Shown here one piece after another: positions 61,601 to 64,000 of a stretch of 64,000 nucleotides of DNA (its first letter is position 1; each line of letters starts with the position of its first letter). The notes below the pieces were generated by a model. It was not told the origin of the DNA, made no database searches, and worked only from the letters and a program-made list of their open reading frames with translations. The stretch is from Luteolibacter sp. SL250 (GTDB lineage: Bacteria > Verrucomicrobiota > Verrucomicrobiia > Verrucomicrobiales > Akkermansiaceae), in contig NZ_CP113054.1 in NCBI RefSeq assembly GCF_026625605.1, positions 4,154,001 to 4,218,000 on the forward strand. The letters are read 5' to 3'. The translations under genes were made by a program, and so were the position numbers.

Positions 61601-62282
61601 TCGCCACGTTGGCCTTCGTCCCGAGATCCCCCACCCACCAGGCATACCTTCCCCCCTGCCCGTCGGTGCCCTTGAGCGACACCAGCGGCGCGCGGACGAT
61701 CTCGGTTTCCTCGGCATCCGTGCCGATGGATTTCTCCCCGGCGAGGATGGCGGAGTTCTCATCATCGAGGGTCTCATCATCCTCATGGCGGATGGAGGCT
61801 TCATTGCCGCTGACCAGAAGGGCCAGCCGGTCGCCGCGGGGATTGCGATTTTCGCCCCGCAGGTCCATCAGCCCGCCCCTGTCCCCGTAGCGGCGGATCC
61901 AGGGCTCGCCGTTCTTCTGGTTCGTGCGCCAGACGCTCACCCAGTTGGGGTTGACGGGACGGCCTTTCCCCTGCGCGGTGATCCGCGCGTCACCGGACAC
62001 CCGTTGGTCCGGCCCCAGGTGTTCCTGGATTTCACCGATGGCCATCATCAGCGCCATGCGCGCGTTCGCCTCCGCCTCCAGGCGGGCGTGGTCCCTGCCC
62101 GCCTTCCGGACAGTGATGGCGGACAGGCTCATCATCCCCATCGCGATCACCATCAGCAGCACCATGCACGTCATGGTGGCGACGAGGGAGAATCCCGGCC
62201 TGCCCCTGCGGGGGGCACGGCGGGACTTTCGTGGAGCCGCGGTCAGCGGTGCTCCGGTGGTTCTTCCTTTGTAGGCTGGCAT
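58650..62282 (-). CDS. Verru_Chthon cassette protein A (pilin-like N terminus)
   Basis: This protein of about 1210 residues has a basic N terminus and then RPGFSLVATMTCMVLLMVIA, a type-IV-pilin-like helix. The Gly-Phe-Ser-Leu processing site is present but the usual Glu at position 5 is replaced by Ala, as in minor pilins of the GspK type. A GspK-like helical stretch follows, then a very long beta-rich body. Length and layout match TIGR02600 (Verru_Chthon cassette protein A), known only in verrucomicrobia. In typical cassettes it sits next to proteins B, C and D; here only the DNRLRE gene upstream is in the window. It ends at the terminator-bounded edge of the epimerase gene. Confidence 0.85.
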   Translation of the reverse strand: MPAYKGRTTGAPLTAAPRKSRRAPRRGRPGFSLVATMTCMVLLMVIAMGMMSLSAITVRKAGRDHARLEAEANARMALMMAIGEIQEHLGPDQRVSGDARITAQGKGRPVNPNWVSVWRTNQKNGEPWIRRYGDRGGLMDLRGENRNPRGDRLALLVSGNEASIRHEDDETLDDENSAILAGEKSIGTDAEETEIVRAPLVSLKGTDGQGGRYAWWVGDLGTKANVATRDASEDSSPELAMMLAQDASWQAFGKDDIPSEARGGLVSDRQIALFDNNLKDRNFHEHTVWSAGLPVNVRDGGWKRDLTAYLASNGNVPDYRGKAGLPGLDDRDSIVGSANSRVDNDSWDPGQSSRITPVAPKFGLLRRWAARADTTPAGNYISGTETGDTLSTASAQGELNVGNSNKVADFKTQTQSKLMPILAEGSLYYNLSFYQIVPSDLRNPYGLRVHYYPRVVLWNPYNFELRVPDSAILLFINGSKSVELSLTGGIRRTYRMNWGGGGASRGAMYFKMSGTTLGPGESGVWSPAANRVYSESNFGQNLLSPSVSPSPTRSFYQDRRALDGEPLFELKNNTDASLKLEHNRTSAPPIDWREVVPPTSSTSLQADMYTQADDYFMSWKPLSASSFNTTTFRDFPMGRFISCAYQYGDEDEMPVEWTSLDPVPFPAMSGATGTVNVIPDRRTRDGFRFRWSQETESNMIGSGSLTGSAHLEDSPIGNWNVRASYSFRSPFDNVTDVAPNFFGIYTRDLFDTEVDWNNMNPRAQDGKFLGDPFDQPVRAPQKRILFDVPRKGTEIASLGAFQHAALSEMVWHPTYAVGNSLVDPRVPQDRTEPDRSQPIHRDKGGWNQDSIGYSTADGRSNTNGENATTNEDNWAFHARRLLQNAAFENTLIYDLAFEVNHTLWDSYFLSSGTPRQKKAFLDNPVENPLPNGRILPNRMAGEITEEDLTDYHRAASRLVVDGAFNVNSTSVEAWESLLLSNLGVKYNDKVAFPRFPDPKEGTWNGGDASSNNAWAGQRVFSKEEIRRLAEQIVRQVEQRGPFLSMGDFVNRRLTMDEYGKKGALQAAIDDSGLNQAFEQQWPLNNQNSLPDFEHPDHIRDATSMEQTSKPDTTAWGALGFLTQGDLLQFLGPALTVRSDTFKVRAYGESLDKFGKVTARAWCEAIVQRTPGYVDPKDDIMLLPQDLNETNQKFGRRFRMISFRWLKHGEI

Positions 62283-62379
62283 GTCGGAAATCAGAAAAAC
62301 GGGAACGGAAACAGTCTTGGGAAAACCAAAGAGGACGCCCGGCCCGCCCGAAGGCAGGCCGGACGCCATGAGTGGAACA

Positions 62380-64000
62380 TCAAGGTGCGAGGACGACCTT
62401 CAGGCGGTAGAATTTTTTCGTTTCACCGTCGGTTCTGGCCAGGGAGATGGCGGAGGCGGTCTGGACGGCCGCGGTTTCCTCCTCCCAGTCCACGAGGTTG
62501 ATGCTGCTGAGGATCTGGTAGCTGACCTTCGCATCCGCGGCGGCGAGCGCTCCCTTCGGGAAGGAAATGGAGACGTTGTCTCCGCTGCGGGTCACACCGG
62601 GGAGCAGGTTGTGCGCCTTCGGGTTGAAGCCCATCGCATACTCGGCCAGGGCAAGGATGCCGTCACCGTCGCTGTCATCATCCATCGCGATGCCGGCGCT
62701 GCCTTCGAGACGCGCCCATTCTTCGAATGGCGTTTCCACGGGGACGTCGGCGCCCCTGTTGGTGGTGATGCGGAGGACCGGCACGAACTCCGGCGTCAGG
62801 TCACCGGGGAAGTGGAAGCCCCAGTTCTGGGCGTTGTTCAGCTTCAGGCTGAAGCCTTCGTTGGCCGCACCCGCCCGCCAGTTGCGGACGATGGAGGTCA
62901 CATCCGTCCAGGCGTAGGTGTTGCGTCCCATGCCGCGCACCGCGGTGGAGCTGGCCGCCACGTCGGTGCCGATCCTCGCGCCATTCAGGCCGAAGTTGGT
63001 GGTGGTCGTCCATGGCGTGATGACCTGGTGGATGGCCGCGGCACCGGAGGTCCATGAGTCATTGTTGCCGCCGGTGCGGATCATCAGCTCCGCCTTCACG
63101 ATCTCACGGTCGAGCGGGATGGCTCCGGTGATGTCGTTGTCGAACACCAGCGGGAAGCGGATCATCGCTTCCTGGGTGTCATTCGGCGCGGTCCGGATGT
63201 AGCCTTGGTTGGTGATGGTGGCACCGTCGGTGGTGGCGGAGTCCGGGCGGGAGTTGAACACGGCGCTGCGGTCGGCCACGAGGTCGTAGCGCTCCGTGGG
63301 CACCGTGGTGTAGGTGATGATCAGTTTCGGACGGTTGACCGGGGTGTTGTTGCCGATGGTGCAGTAGCTCCATGCATCCTCCGTGCCGCTGGCGAACAGG
63401 CCGAAGCCGTGATTCGGAAGGCCATTCTCCACCCACTCGCGGACGACCGCGGTCACATCCGCCGTAGACCATTCTCCCTGGATCGCCTGACCGAATCCGG
63501 CCGACAGCTTGTCACGGTCAACGATGCCGCGGATGCCGCTGACAGTATCCCCGGCACCGCCGTGGACCATCGAGTAGGTCGTGTCATACGTCACCGGCTC
63601 CGTGAGGCGTCCGACCGCGAACGGTCCGCCGGACTGCGCGTTGCCCGCGACGATGGTCAGCATGGAGATCTCCGCCTTCAGCACCCGCGCGCCCGCCGGG
63701 ATCTGGCCCGGGCCGCTGCCAATGATGTTGTCGAAGCGGAGCATGTCATTGATGTCCGGGATACCGCCGTCCATGCCGTAGCTCTGCTGTGGAGTGCTGG
63801 AACCCGGGTTCATGCCGCCGTTGAGCGCGGCATCCGTAGCTGTGGTGTTCTTCGGATCCCTGGAAATCCGACGCTGGAAGGTGCCGGCATAGCCGTTCAG
63901 ACCGTCCTGGAAGGTGACGGTCGTGCTTTCCACATTGGAAGCCGCGTTGCGGATGGTGCCAAAGGTGCTGATGTAGGGGCTGAGCGAGTAGCCGCCGCCC
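62380..64000 (-). CDS. DNRLRE-domain secreted protein (5' truncated at the window edge)
   Basis: The reading frame is open from 64000 to the stop near 62380, giving 539 residues; the true N terminus lies beyond the window. Two DNRLRE-like beta domains are visible: the first with ARVLKAEISMLTI and TADVTAVVREWVENGLPNHG, the second with REIVKAELMIRTG and DVTSIVRNWRAG. The C-terminal section has DDDSDGDGILALAEYAMGF and a FYRLKVV end typical of verrucomicrobial secreted proteins. DNRLRE domains are found in extracellular structural proteins. It lies 97 bases upstream of Verru_Chthon cassette protein A on the same strand. Confidence 0.85.
   Translation of the reverse strand, partial: GGGYSLSPYISTFGTIRNAASNVESTTVTFQDGLNGYAGTFQRRISRDPKNTTATDAALNGGMNPGSSTPQQSYGMDGGIPDINDMLRFDNIIGSGPGQIPAGARVLKAEISMLTIVAGNAQSGGPFAVGRLTEPVTYDTTYSMVHGGAGDTVSGIRGIVDRDKLSAGFGQAIQGEWSTADVTAVVREWVENGLPNHGFGLFASGTEDAWSYCTIGNNTPVNRPKLIITYTTVPTERYDLVADRSAVFNSRPDSATTDGATITNQGYIRTAPNDTQEAMIRFPLVFDNDITGAIPLDREIVKAELMIRTGGNNDSWTSGAAAIHQVITPWTTTTNFGLNGARIGTDVAASSTAVRGMGRNTYAWTDVTSIVRNWRAGAANEGFSLKLNNAQNWGFHFPGDLTPEFVPVLRITTNRGADVPVETPFEEWARLEGSAGIAMDDDSDGDGILALAEYAMGFNPKAHNLLPGVTRSGDNVSISFPKGALAAADAKVSYQILSSINLVDWEEETAAVQTASAISLARTDGETKKFYRLKVVLAP

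Noticed and set aside
58503..62501. Plus-strand open frame of 1332 codons opposite the Verru_Chthon gene
   Set aside because: It has no domain-like pattern, overlaps a recognised protein on the other strand and begins inside the epimerase gene.

Overview
The window reads as chromosomal DNA of a GC-rich Verrucomicrobiota bacterium, most likely a Luteolibacter/Haloferula-type member of the Akkermansiaceae. This is inferred from family content, not from a marker gene. The evidence is three planctomycete-type cytochrome c modules (DUF1549/DUF1553 with DUF1501, DUF1552 with DUF1592, and a DUF2231-like/cytochrome/LRR protein), verrucomicrobial PEP-CTERM proteins, an autotransporter-strand-repeat protein, a Verru_Chthon cassette protein A, a formylglycine sulfatase with its maturase, and several Gfo/Idh/MocA dehydrogenases. 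No rRNA, tRNA, CRISPR array, transposase or phage gene was seen.

Layout. 1-5.3 kb: the tail of a PEP-CTERM protein, a LytS/LytTR-type two-component pair (-), then a second pair (+) whose kinase carries discoidin-like ectodomains. 5.5-9.5 kb: a DUF1549/DUF1553 cytochrome protein and its DUF1501 partner. 9.8-15 kb: an epimerase-like protein, a LysE exporter, a secreted esterase, and two tandem lineage-specific proteins. 15.2-17.8 kb: a large secreted Ig-like/choice-of-anchor protein. 18-20.7 kb: a radical SAM/DUF4130-UdgX DNA-repair pair. 20.9-27.5 kb: a tightly overlapping four-gene operon (six-hairpin glycosidase, GT4, alkaline-phosphatase-fold/EEP fusion, TVP38/VTT membrane protein). 27.7-31.4 kb: a sulfatase, a host-attachment-like protein, and a lipoprotein-type formylglycine-generating enzyme. 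31.6-36.8 kb: a minus-strand amino-sugar or sugar module (PIG-L deacetylase, two Gfo/Idh enzymes, a NagB-like protein, an AraC regulator). 36.9-40.6 kb: the autotransporter-repeat PEP-CTERM protein. 40.9-46.5 kb: a plus-strand run of DUF6607, two related secreted proteins and a heme-type TonB receptor. 46.7-50.6 kb: the DUF1552/DUF1592 pair. 50.9-55.3 kb: two membrane proteins bracketed by REPIN-like repeats, an SGNH hydrolase, a (Pro-Ala)n-tailed cytochrome/LRR protein and small membrane proteins. 55.4-58.6 kb: a small membrane protein, a Gfo/Idh enzyme, a candidate structured RNA, a DUF4177 protein and a TIM-barrel epimerase. 58.65-64 kb: Verru_Chthon cassette protein A and a DNRLRE protein cut by the window edge.

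The most unusual non-coding content is a set of palindromic intergenic elements. One superfamily keeps a common loop while the arm sequences change in a compensatory way, and a second family forms REPIN-like inverted doublets. The best candidates for an undescribed system are the envelope operon at 20.9-27.5 kb and the receptor plus secreted-paralog cluster at 40.9-46.5 kb.
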